Under the pieces are notes generated by a model, which worked only from the letters and a program-made list of their open reading frames with translations, was not told the origin of the DNA and searched no databases. The translations under genes were made by a program, and so were the position numbers. Positions 16,816 to 27,942 of a stretch of 64,000 nt of DNA are shown piece by piece. The stretch's first letter is position 1. Each line of letters opens with the position of its first letter. This DNA comes from Saccharomyces mikatae IFO 1815 (lineage: Eukaryota; Ascomycota; Saccharomycetes; Saccharomycetales; Saccharomycetaceae): contig NC_079259.1 of NCBI RefSeq assembly GCF_947241705.1, positions 62,001 to 126,000 of the forward strand, given 5' to 3'.

Positions 16816-19098
16816 ATGCGCAAATCTTTAAGATGGCTAATAACAATAGCCTTCTACGTTGCGAACGTTTTATCAATAGGCTATTGTCTTTCGAGTCAGG
16901 ATTCAATATCGGAATTTTATCTGCACTCCGTTGTGCTCATCGAATGCTTTTCGCTATTAGGATTGGTTACCTCTGATTATTTAACGCCATCTTTGTCATA
17001 TATTTCAAGTAATATATTTCATATCTCCGACAGAGTGTCTGGAATGACCTTGCTAGCGTTAGGGAATGCACTTCCTGATATCACTAGTACTTACCAGTCA
17101 ATGAAATCTGGTGTTACTTCTTTGGCCATAGGTGAGCTGTTTGGCGGTATATTTTTTCTGTTGACTGTTGTGATTGGACTTATGGGCTGTGTAGCTACTA
17201 TTCAGTTTCAACATGGCAAATCCATTGAAACTTACACAGAAGAAAGTTTTGACCAAACTCTATCATACGATAGAAACCATTATATACTGGATGTTGGAAT
17301 ATTCACTTTTATGCTCCTGGTTTCCGGAATTTTTCTAGCAGATGGAAAATTATACTTTTGGGAGTGCATTATCATGGTTTTGACCTACTGTTGTTGTGTC
17401 GCATATTTGATACAAAGCTATAAATACCCTTGTGATATTGACGACGCTTTAGAAAGAGAAGTAGAGATCAAGAAAACTAACCTCGCCAATGAGAATACTA
17501 TTGTTCCCCAACATTTTACCTTGTCAACCCCAAGTGATATTCCTCCTACAGGCAATGCAACAACTTATGTAAGACCTTGTGAAGATACCCAGATTGATGA
17601 GGGCAGCTCTACTGGTACAGAAACATCTCCTTTACCAAGTACATCTGTGGATAACATTTTTAAATTTAATGAAGGTATAGCTGAAAGAAGGGATTTTATA
17701 AGACGCAGAATTCGGGGATATTTACGATCTCATTATCATGGGTGGGTAAGAATGACATTGCAAGACCTTTTAAATATATGGGAGAAGCAAAATCTTTTCA
17801 ACAATGCAGTAAAATCATTATCTTTACCCTCAGATGATACTCACTTATTCACTGAAGCTACTTTAGAAGGGAGGCCATTAATAAGGAAAAGAATAAACTC
17901 TTTACAGCCCAGAGACTATTACAAGTACTTGTTACCACAAAGTTACGAAAACTCTGATTCACTGGACACTACAGTTTCAGCTCCCCAAAACGAACACCAA
18001 AGTTACGATAATGAACCTACGAGTTCATTTTTGACTGTACCACAGATAAAAAGTTCCAAACGAAAATCTTTAAGTTGCGATCGCATTCCAAATTTGGTTC
18101 AAAATGATAATATCATACTCAACTCTGAGGGCCATGCCTTGGGTTCTACCAATTCCATGAACAGCATATCGGATGTCATTGACAACTCTATTTTGCAGTA
18201 CGAGGGAGATAACATAATTCTTGAAGGATCATTATCTCTCTGTTCGACCAGGAGTAGGAGCATCAGACAAAGTTTCCAACTTTACAATTACCTAACGGAC
18301 CTGTCCTTAGAAATTAGTTTCTCTGAATTCTTTTCTTTATTAATCACCACTCCGGTATCAATAATTCTTTGTCTATCAATACCATCAGAAACAAGTCAAA
18401 AAGACCATAACTTACCCATTTCATACCTACAACTTGTCCAATTAATTGTATCACCAATAATTATCAACCAACTAATCATAGATGATTTTTCATATTGGCT
18501 ATTTATATTATCACTGATGATAGCCATCTTATTGTATTATAAAACCAAGACCCTGTCAAACAAGTACAACTCTGATATAATATCTACTGTAGCGTTTTTA
18601 CTGTCTTTGGCCTGTCTATCGAAAGCTGTTCACATAATTGTGGTCACTTTAACACATTGGATAAAAATTTTCAATATATCAGAAACAATATTGGGTTTAA
18701 CCGTTTTTACCTGGGGTAATTCGATTGGAGATTTGGTGTCGAACATCACGTTTGTTAGAATGGGCGTTTTAGAAATTGCGATAGGTGCTTGTTTTGGCAG
18801 TCCACTTTTGTATTTCTTATTTGGTGTTGGATTTGATGGAATTATGATAATGGTGGGCGACAAAACAGGAAAAATAGTGGATGGAAGAGATGATAATATT
18901 CTTATGCATCATATTGATTTTAAAGTGGATAAAAATTTGATCAACACTGGAGTCGGAATTCTGTTAGCCTTTCTAATATTTACAGTTTTGATACCATTGA
19001 ACGGCTGGATAATTGATAGAAAAATCAGCATTGCGCTCCTTACGTTATATATAGTTGTCACAAGTTTTAGTGTCTTCTTAGAAATTCACCAAATGTAG
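16816..19098 (+). CDS. YDL206W: Putative cation/Ca2+ exchanger (CaCA superfamily), YDL206W
   Basis: This 760-residue membrane protein carries two Na_Ca_ex half-domains. Alpha-repeat 1 (GMTLLALGNALPDITSTYQS, near residue 76) and alpha-repeat 2 (GLTVFTWGNSIGDLVSNITF, near residue 627) both show the GN..(P/G)D pattern that forms the ion site. Between the halves lies a long hydrophilic loop (about residues 210-480), rich in Ser/Asn, with no recognised domain. The N-terminus starts with a hydrophobic segment (WLITIAFYVANVLSIGYCL) that may act as a signal anchor. The architecture resembles cation/Ca2+ exchangers of the NCKX/CCX type. Function and ion are unproven in yeast. Confidence 0.9.
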   Translation: MRKSLRWLITIAFYVANVLSIGYCLSSQDSISEFYLHSVVLIECFSLLGLVTSDYLTPSLSYISSNIFHISDRVSGMTLLALGNALPDITSTYQSMKSGVTSLAIGELFGGIFFLLTVVIGLMGCVATIQFQHGKSIETYTEESFDQTLSYDRNHYILDVGIFTFMLLVSGIFLADGKLYFWECIIMVLTYCCCVAYLIQSYKYPCDIDDALEREVEIKKTNLANENTIVPQHFTLSTPSDIPPTGNATTYVRPCEDTQIDEGSSTGTETSPLPSTSVDNIFKFNEGIAERRDFIRRRIRGYLRSHYHGWVRMTLQDLLNIWEKQNLFNNAVKSLSLPSDDTHLFTEATLEGRPLIRKRINSLQPRDYYKYLLPQSYENSDSLDTTVSAPQNEHQSYDNEPTSSFLTVPQIKSSKRKSLSCDRIPNLVQNDNIILNSEGHALGSTNSMNSISDVIDNSILQYEGDNIILEGSLSLCSTRSRSIRQSFQLYNYLTDLSLEISFSEFFSLLITTPVSIILCLSIPSETSQKDHNLPISYLQLVQLIVSPIIINQLIIDDFSYWLFILSLMIAILLYYKTKTLSNKYNSDIISTVAFLLSLACLSKAVHIIVVTLTHWIKIFNISETILGLTVFTWGNSIGDLVSNITFVRMGVLEIAIGACFGSPLLYFLFGVGFDGIMIMVGDKTGKIVDGRDDNILMHHIDFKVDKNLINTGVGILLAFLIFTVLIPLNGWIIDRKISIALLTLYIVVTSFSVFLEIHQM

Positions 19099-19385
19099 AG
19101 AAGAAAGGATGTAACTAACTGAGTGAAAAAATATTCTTTTTTATGTAAGCTATAATAATTATATTAACAGTAAAGCTCGTATAAATAGAAAAAAACAAGG
19201 TAGGAATTACATATTCTAATTGACGAAATATTTATGCAGTGGTCATTTAAAAATGGTCATTAAATTAAACAAGTAATATGAGAGAAGTGGAGGGGAAATA
19301 AATTGAAAAAGATAAGAAGGAAGAAAGAAAAAAGGAACTTCGATTAGTAGTAGTAGACTCTTTGGACTAATTAGGTTACTTCTTT

Positions 19386-20369
19386 TCATTTGATTCTTTC
19401 TAAGTTTATTTCATCCAAGATTTTCTTTGCACCATCGGCAATCATCCTTTCAGCGAGAATCCTACCGCATGCCATGGAGTCTTCCCTAATGTTTTCTACC
19501 AACATTTCAATTTCGTCTTCTACGGCTTCGGTGCCTTCCACATCAACAACTATGGCCTTTAATAGGAGTTTCTTTGTTTTTTCGTTGTATTTAGATTCCA
19601 CGCCAATGGGAACGGAACAACCCCCCTCTAAGGTTCTCATCAGAGCACGCTCAGATAGACAGCATATAGTTGCATTTAGATCGCAAATTTCGTCTAGAAT
19701 CTTCATCATCTTGGTGTCACCCTTTCTAATTTCTATACCTAGAGCGCCTTGCCCAACTGCATGGTACATTGTATCTGAATGGAACCGTTGCGTGATTCTA
19801 TTTTCCAGCCCCATACGCATCAACCCCGCAGAAGCTAAGATGATGCATTGATATGGAGACTTTGGATCGTCTAGTTTTTGTAATCTGGTTTGTATGTTTC
19901 CTCTAACACTTTCAAACTTCAAATGTGGATATTTTCTTTTTAGTTGAGCAGATCTTCTAACGGAAGAAGTTCCCACGATACCTCCATCTGGAAGGTCATC
20001 TAAAGACTTGTAAGCAGAATAAAAGGGCATAACAAGACAATCAGTTGGGTCGACACGCTTGGTAATACCTCCCAGCTCGAACCCCTCAGGTAATAGGGTT
20101 GGCATGTCCTTCAGAGAATGGACAATCAAATCTAGTTTCTTTGAAGGATCGTCGTGGTAAAGATGATCTTCTAACTCCTTCGTCCACAAAGCTTTACCAC
20201 CAAACGAGTACAAAGGCTTAAATTGGATCTGGTCACCAAGGGTTTGTAAAGTGAAAACTTTGCAGTCATACTCCGGATACTTTTCTTCGATCAATTTCAA
20301 AACATGGTTGGATTGTATTACCGCCAGTTTCGATTTTCTCCCACCAATATGCAAAGTGTCAGTGCCCAT
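19386..20369 (-). CDS. HEM3: Porphobilinogen deaminase (hydroxymethylbilane synthase)
   Basis: This 327-residue enzyme joins four porphobilinogen molecules into hydroxymethylbilane, the third step of heme synthesis, in the cytosol. The sequence opens with the family start [16 protein letters not shown]. It contains VHSLKDMPT with the catalytic aspartate region (about residues 84-92), [12 protein letters not shown] (about 130-141) and VRGNIQTRL. The dipyrromethane cofactor cysteine is in EGGCSVPIG at about Cys251. Length and start equal S. cerevisiae Hem3 (YDL205C). It shares an 855-base divergent promoter with RTN2. Confidence 0.98.
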   Translation of the reverse strand: MGTDTLHIGGRKSKLAVIQSNHVLKLIEEKYPEYDCKVFTLQTLGDQIQFKPLYSFGGKALWTKELEDHLYHDDPSKKLDLIVHSLKDMPTLLPEGFELGGITKRVDPTDCLVMPFYSAYKSLDDLPDGGIVGTSSVRRSAQLKRKYPHLKFESVRGNIQTRLQKLDDPKSPYQCIILASAGLMRMGLENRITQRFHSDTMYHAVGQGALGIEIRKGDTKMMKILDEICDLNATICCLSERALMRTLEGGCSVPIGVESKYNEKTKKLLLKAIVVDVEGTEAVEDEIEMLVENIREDSMACGRILAERMIADGAKKILDEINLERIK

Positions 20370-21224
20370 AGTACGTGTGTATTTACCAACTATAAAATTT
20401 TACCTAGACTATCTGGCCTTTTTCTTTTTTCTATTGTTCTAGATACTAATACGGGATGAAAAGAACAGAATATTCAAAAAGTAATACAGCCCTGTACCAT
20501 TCAAACACGAGCGCCAATTTGCCAATGAACTTGAAATCCAGCTATGCGTAGCGATAATACAGATGATTGTTTGATGTCGTTTATATTAAGCGTTCCTTCA
20601 GTTTTTCTCATTTTCTTTCTTTTTCTATGTTTTATTTTTCACTTTTTCACTTTTGAAAATTGCTGAAATTTTCGTAACAAAAAAAGAGGCCTTCATTGCT
20701 TACTCATCGTTATCTTATTGGTTAAAATCCCCAGCGACAATGTACAAGGAGAGAAGAAATGATATGTCTGGGAATTGCAGTTTGAAGATATCCAAAGAGT
20801 TTTGAAGTGCCATACGAGCAACCACGTGAGAAGTAGAGCCTCAACAGAAAATTCATCTTACCCCTAGTACTGCCAGGGAGGAACTAAACCTAAGAACTAG
20901 TGTTAACTTGACTTGAACTGCAAGGGTAGCGACGGCGTATGTCGGTGGTACCGGATATGGCAAGAGCCCATTTGAGCTGCTTGTTCTTGTGACATACTAT
21001 TAAGAGCGCAAGGCGTTTATGGAAAGGAGGACAAGGTCAGAGGATGACGTTTAAGCGCATAGGCAATCTCCCCTTATTATTCACCCTTATTTCCACCCTC
21101 AAACGATAAAGCTTGCTGCGCTGTTGAAAAGTATATAAAAGGGATAGAAAAGCAGAGCAATTATAATTTAGTAGAATAGCTTATTCTATCGTTAACTTGT
21201 TGAAAGGATCAGATTATTATCAAG
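20370..21224. promoter_or_regulatory. HEM3-RTN2 divergent promoter
   Basis: This 855-base gap has an E-box CACGTG at 20823-20828, the core bound by Cbf1 or Pho4. Two CCCCT stress-response elements lie at 20861-20865 and 21070-21074, and a strong TATATAAA sits at 21132-21139, about 86 bases before the RTN2 ATG. TATA plus stress elements fits RTN2 as a stress-inducible gene bound by Msn2/Msn4; that is inference. No gene is seen in the gap. Confidence 0.55.
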
Positions 21225-22409
21225 ATGAACAAGAATACGGCTACCAATAATAACGCGAACATTTCTTCTAGTAGAGATGCTAACACTCCCGTTGAGGGAG
21301 ATCGCCGAGACAAATCAGGGTTGATATACTGGACTAATTCCAAGAAATCTGGAGCAAGCTTTGTTGCAACGCTGGTGGGTTTGTTAATCTTTAGAAATGT
21401 TAATGTTATATCTGTTTTGTTGAAGATAGGATACATGGTGCTGTTTACGAGCTTTGCCCTGGAACTCTCCACAAAGGTACTTTTTGATCAAGGAGTAGTG
21501 TCCAGGTTTGGCATGCGGGAGTCTCCAGATATTGTCAGTATCTTGAAGCCTCATATTGACCGCGCATTGGATCGTCTGCCTGCGTTAGAAGACAAGGTGA
21601 GAAAGCTGGTGTTTGCGCACAGAACAAGAAACAACTTTACTATAGGTGTTTCTTTATACTTTTTGCACGGTCTATTTGCCATTTTTTCCATGAATACTGT
21701 TCTAATTATGACCACAATCTTTTTGTATACCGTGCCTTTGATCTATGACAGAAAGCAGACAAGAATTGACCATGCTATTGACAAAGTAAAGAACTTGATT
21801 GTTCATAGGTTCCACAAGAATTACAACAAGGTGGTCGAAAAAACTGAACCATACATTGACAGGATTATACCACCTCAAACTGACAACGGTAGTTATTCAA
21901 CTTCTATTGATAAGAAAGACAATTCTTCTGCTTCGCAACGCAACAAGAGCGGCCTTTCCTCTTCCGGACTTGACAGCAAGGACCCTTTCTCATCTTCTAA
22001 AAGTGGTAAAAATAGTTACTCTACTTCTCAATACAACCAAACTGACTACCCAACATCTCAAAACGAGAACATTGGCACTTTGAAATCCAGTAACCATGAG
22101 CTACCTTCAGAGAAGGACTTTAACAACAGGCACGAAAACTTCAATAAGCCTGATGTCAAAACATATGATCCAAGAACAGTTGATATTGAGGAAGAATTAG
22201 CTGCTCATCAACGTGAACTAGAACAAAACTTGAAGGAGGGTGATTATAATCTAGTAGGAAGTAGAGAAATTCCAGACCCAATCACTATACCAGCTCCTGT
22301 TGAACAGAATGCAAATTCACCAGACAACAAGCCATTTTCTATTAATAGGAAAAATGAAACATTGCACAAAACCACACATGGCTTGAAGCAAAAATTGCAA
22401 CATGCATAG
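21225..22409 (+). CDS. RTN2: Reticulon-like ER membrane-shaping protein
   Basis: This 394-residue protein has a reticulon homology domain in its N-terminal half. The domain begins GLIYWTNSKKSGASFVATLVG (about residue 32), has two long hydrophobic hairpins (about 48-85 and 140-172), and ends with RKQTRIDHAIDKVKNLI. The rest is a hydrophilic, Ser/Asn-rich tail. Reticulons insert as wedges in the ER bilayer and stabilise tubules. It matches Rtn2 (YDL204W), the minor paralog of Rtn1. It converges on ACK1 with a 303-base gap. Confidence 0.95.
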   Translation: MNKNTATNNNANISSSRDANTPVEGDRRDKSGLIYWTNSKKSGASFVATLVGLLIFRNVNVISVLLKIGYMVLFTSFALELSTKVLFDQGVVSRFGMRESPDIVSILKPHIDRALDRLPALEDKVRKLVFAHRTRNNFTIGVSLYFLHGLFAIFSMNTVLIMTTIFLYTVPLIYDRKQTRIDHAIDKVKNLIVHRFHKNYNKVVEKTEPYIDRIIPPQTDNGSYSTSIDKKDNSSASQRNKSGLSSSGLDSKDPFSSSKSGKNSYSTSQYNQTDYPTSQNENIGTLKSSNHELPSEKDFNNRHENFNKPDVKTYDPRTVDIEEELAAHQRELEQNLKEGDYNLVGSREIPDPITIPAPVEQNANSPDNKPFSINRKNETLHKTTHGLKQKLQHA

Positions 22410-22712
22410 ATTCGTTAGTTTTCCTTCTCTTTTTTTAGCTAACAGTTCATCTCCTCTCTTCTTTTTTCAAAGAAGCTAGTTTTATCATATATCATCAACT
22501 ATATATGTATATATATTTGAAGAGAGAATATCATTACAACGATAAGTAGTTACAATATATTTTTTACTTAGTTTAAACTAATGTGTGAGTAACAATGCAT
22601 TTCTTCTCTTTTAATAATTTTCATTTACCTGTTGTGAGACAGGATATTACAATCTTTTAACAATGTCCTGAATAATATTTGATTTGTAGTGTAAAATAAA
22701 GATGCAGTACTA
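22410..22712. other. RTN2-ACK1 convergent 3' region
   Basis: These 303 bases between two stop codons are AT-rich, with TATATATGTATATATAT-type sequence around 22490-22517 that may serve as polyadenylation efficiency signals. No gene is seen. Confidence 0.4.
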
Positions 22713-24587
22713 TCAGTTCGTCAAATTTCGAAGTGCATCAACTGCCTTCTTAAAACCCATTCTTGCAGCTCTGTGGTAGTATTGTTTAGCCAGGTTTAAA
22801 TCAACTTCACAACCAATACCCTTTTCGTAATAAAATCCCAGTGCAAATTCAGTGCGGGCTAATTTACCGTCTGAACACTTGCTGCTCTTCAAGGCCCAAT
22901 TTAATGCCTCTTTATTATTTGGTTTCAAAACGTTTGGTGCACCCGTTAAATACCATCCACTCAAGGAAAGCATTGCCATTGGGTTCCCTCTTGGCTGAGC
23001 AGCAGCAGCTTTGGAGTACCAACTTATAGATTTTTTGGCAATTACTGGCAATCCTAAGTCCCCAAATTCGTAACAATTGCCTAGTTTCCACTGGGCTAAA
23101 GGGTACTCAAAATCTTTGGCACATTGGTGATAATATTTAACGGCCAGTTGAGGATCTCTTCGTATGCCGTTAGCAAATAACAAGTTTTGAATTTCTGATG
23201 GCAGAACAGTGAACTCATATATTTTACCCAGTTCATATAACGTTTGCGGAGAGTCACCATTTTGCGTAGCTTCATCGAACCATTTGATAGCTAGCAATAC
23301 ATCGGTTTTTTGCATGTTCAACCCGTACAAATGACTCATCCCTAATTTATACATACAGGCAGAATTGGAACAAACGCCCGCACCTTGTTGGTAGTATTGA
23401 AAAGCGGTCCTTATGCTTTGTTCCTTAGTCGGAGGTGGATCCAAGGACGAAGTTCCTCTTTGATATTCAAAGCATATGCCTGCACGATAGCAGGCATCTG
23501 AATTGTTTAATTTTGCAGCTTTACAATAGTATTCGAGAGCCTTTTCATCATTCTTAATAACAATATTTTTGTTCTTGATAGGCAAGTACGGTTGATGTGA
23601 ATACAAAGTCCCCATCAAGTACATGGCAGGGGGCCATTTTAATGTAATTAATTTTGTGAGCACTTTGAATGAATGCTCCAATATGACTTTCTGATTTTTC
23701 AACATTTCCTCAGGTCTCAAACACCTTTTCAGTTTCTCTGCGTTTATGTTATACTGTGATATGAAGTTTTCTTTAAAGGCATACGTGAGTAACGTTTCAC
23801 ACCATTGCATTTGTATCTCAGGAGTAAAGTTTGAAGAGTCGTTGATAGTCTTCTTGTACACTTGATAAAAGGCTAAGGCCTCCGATGAGTATGTAGAGAG
23901 TTCATCTTTACTACCAGAAGAGTCATTAGTCTCAGTCTTTGTGATGTTGTTAGAGGTTGATTGGTTGATTTTTTGTGGTGGGACGGGTCTATTTTCCAAA
24001 GGTCGTATGGGAGCTTTTTCCTCTGTTCTGTAAATTTTTTCTTGCAATGTTTTAGCCTCAGATTCCTCATAAGGTGGTGGCGCTGAACTGTCCCTTAAAG
24101 TCTCTGCTATTCGGCTTCCATTACCAATAGATATTTCTTGAGCAGTTGGTGTGCTCAAACCGCCTTTTGTGGAACTAAAGTTGAAGGGAAGTTCATATCT
24201 ATTGCTGATGCTATTACTATCGTTACTATTATCTCCTATTTCACCTACTGACTTGGAATTAAAAATATACATGCCATTATTACTGTTTATAGTAACCGGA
24301 GTGCCTAATTGACCACCATCGACATTGCTATCTGTAAAATTCAACGCACTCAAAGACAGTGATAGTGATGAGGATGATGAAGGAGACGTAAATGGAATGG
24401 CTGGTGTGAGCTCGATTATAGGGTCATCCACTGGATAGGGTGCAGGTACTATATTTTGAGCGGGCAAACCATGCCTATCTGAATTGGAATTTCCTAGTTT
24501 GTGCGAGGACTCCCGTACCCTCAGTGGTGGAAACATATTAATGTGCTTATCATACGGGTTTGATTGTGGTTGTGTGTGGTTGGCCAT
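22713..24587 (-). CDS. ACK1: Sel1-repeat protein of cell-wall integrity signalling
   Basis: This 624-residue protein has a Ser/Asn/Pro-rich N-terminal half (to about residue 240). A C-terminal array of Sel1-like tetratricopeptide-type repeats follows (about residues 305-620), seen as recurring A(L/V)(E/K)YYxxAA and YxLGxxYExG units. It matches Ack1 (YDL203C), described as acting upstream of the Pkc1 pathway and related to Skt5-type Sel1 proteins. The proline motif PPPPYEESE near residue 173 could be a WW/SH3-type ligand, which is inference. It is divergently transcribed from MRPL11 over a 531-base gap. Confidence 0.93.
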   Translation of the reverse strand: MANHTQPQSNPYDKHINMFPPLRVRESSHKLGNSNSDRHGLPAQNIVPAPYPVDDPIIELTPAIPFTSPSSSSSLSLSLSALNFTDSNVDGGQLGTPVTINSNNGMYIFNSKSVGEIGDNSNDSNSISNRYELPFNFSSTKGGLSTPTAQEISIGNGSRIAETLRDSSAPPPYEESEAKTLQEKIYRTEEKAPIRPLENRPVPPQKINQSTSNNITKTETNDSSGSKDELSTYSSEALAFYQVYKKTINDSSNFTPEIQMQWCETLLTYAFKENFISQYNINAEKLKRCLRPEEMLKNQKVILEHSFKVLTKLITLKWPPAMYLMGTLYSHQPYLPIKNKNIVIKNDEKALEYYCKAAKLNNSDACYRAGICFEYQRGTSSLDPPPTKEQSIRTAFQYYQQGAGVCSNSACMYKLGMSHLYGLNMQKTDVLLAIKWFDEATQNGDSPQTLYELGKIYEFTVLPSEIQNLLFANGIRRDPQLAVKYYHQCAKDFEYPLAQWKLGNCYEFGDLGLPVIAKKSISWYSKAAAAQPRGNPMAMLSLSGWYLTGAPNVLKPNNKEALNWALKSSKCSDGKLARTEFALGFYYEKGIGCEVDLNLAKQYYHRAARMGFKKAVDALRNLTN

Positions 24588-25868
<1,281 letters not shown>

Positions 25869-26046
25869 AAAGGCTTGTCATTTTACAACTTTTATAAAGG
25901 CTTTACTATTTCAATCATGTACATAATCAAAAAAAATGTAAGACAATAAAAAATAATGGTAGACATTCTTTAGTCTGTATATATTGGCATTAAGAATACC
26001 TTTTTTAGCTTTCTACATATTTCACCGACCGTCGAAAAAAAAACAG

Positions 26047-26064
26047 AAAAAATTTTGGCGATGA
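26047..26064. promoter_or_regulatory. RRPE and PAC motifs of the TRM8 promoter
   Basis: AAAAAATTTT at 26047-26056 is followed one base later by GCGATGA at 26058-26064, a PAC core. They are about 120-140 bases upstream of the TRM8 ATG in the 317-base MRPL11-TRM8 gap, in the order usual for ribosome- and tRNA-biogenesis genes. Confidence 0.65.
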
Positions 26065-26143
26065 CTTTGACGAAAGAGTTCAGAATCTCAATGAAGTTTT
26101 AAGTTTTCAAAGTACCAAATAAACCTTTGGCTATTATAAATAA

Positions 26144-27046
<903 letters not shown>

Positions 27047-27154
27047 TATAGATATCGAATACTTATTTTCTTTCTTTTGTACAATTAATCAGAACTATTC
27101 TTTCATACACACATAACTATTTTTTATGTTCAATTCTCAAAACCTCGTCTCTAA

Positions 27155-27721
27155 TTAAACTCTATTTAGATTTTTCTCATTCTCCCTTTCATTGTTTAAT
27201 AACCGTTCTTTCAGTTTACAACTCCATTTATATCCCGTTAACTTCTTATTGTTGCCAATGATTCTATGACATGGTACCAACAGCGCCAGGTTGTTCGAAC
27301 CACACGCTCTTCCAACAGACCTTGCAGCAGTTGGTTTTCCTATTCTTCTCGCAATATCTCCATACGTGACGACATGGCCATGCTCTACTTTCAAAAGTTC
27401 ATTCCAAACTTTACGTTGAAATTCTGTTCCAAACAGAAATTCAAAGGGAATAGCACCCGATGGTAACGGCATTTTCTTTTCTAGATATATCCTGTAGTTT
27501 TCGATTGATTTTTTATACTTTTCCGTGTCTTTTAACTCTCGCAACTTATACTTCATATCCTGTTTTTCGTATCTCTTCAGAAAAGCCTCTACTTTATCCA
27601 AAAGAAGTTGTTTATCATTACCTAACGAAGCAATAACAAGGCTCCGAGTTCTCTTCCTAAACACTAGGAGCACTCCAGTAACCACAGTATCAATATAAGC
27701 GTAGTAAAATTGTTCCTCCAT
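27155..27721 (-). CDS. MGT1: O6-methylguanine-DNA methyltransferase (suicide repair enzyme)
   Basis: This 188-residue protein carries the active-site motif VPCHRIIG, with the acceptor cysteine at about Cys151. It also has the helix-turn-helix region TYGDIARRIGKPTAARSVGRA, whose Arg finger flips the damaged base. Mgt1 (YDL200C) removes the alkyl group from O6-methylguanine by transferring it irreversibly to this cysteine. Length equals S. cerevisiae. All catalytic landmarks are intact, so the gene looks functional. Confidence 0.98.
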   Translation of the reverse strand: MEEQFYYAYIDTVVTGVLLVFRKRTRSLVIASLGNDKQLLLDKVEAFLKRYEKQDMKYKLRELKDTEKYKKSIENYRIYLEKKMPLPSGAIPFEFLFGTEFQRKVWNELLKVEHGHVVTYGDIARRIGKPTAARSVGRACGSNNLALLVPCHRIIGNNKKLTGYKWSCKLKERLLNNERENEKNLNRV

Positions 27722-27942
27722 TACTGAATTCGTTTGGTCAAATATTGTAACTTTCGATTATTTCAGAATCTATATCATTTCATTTTTGTAGATTTCCACC
27801 GGTTTTGAATAATCTAGGAAGAACAAGCAGGACCAAATAGCGCCGTACCATTTTTCTTTATATAAACATCACCATTATGTATATATTGAACAAAAGCTAA
27901 ACACTTCTACTTGCAATGAAGCAAATACCTTATAAAGCTATA

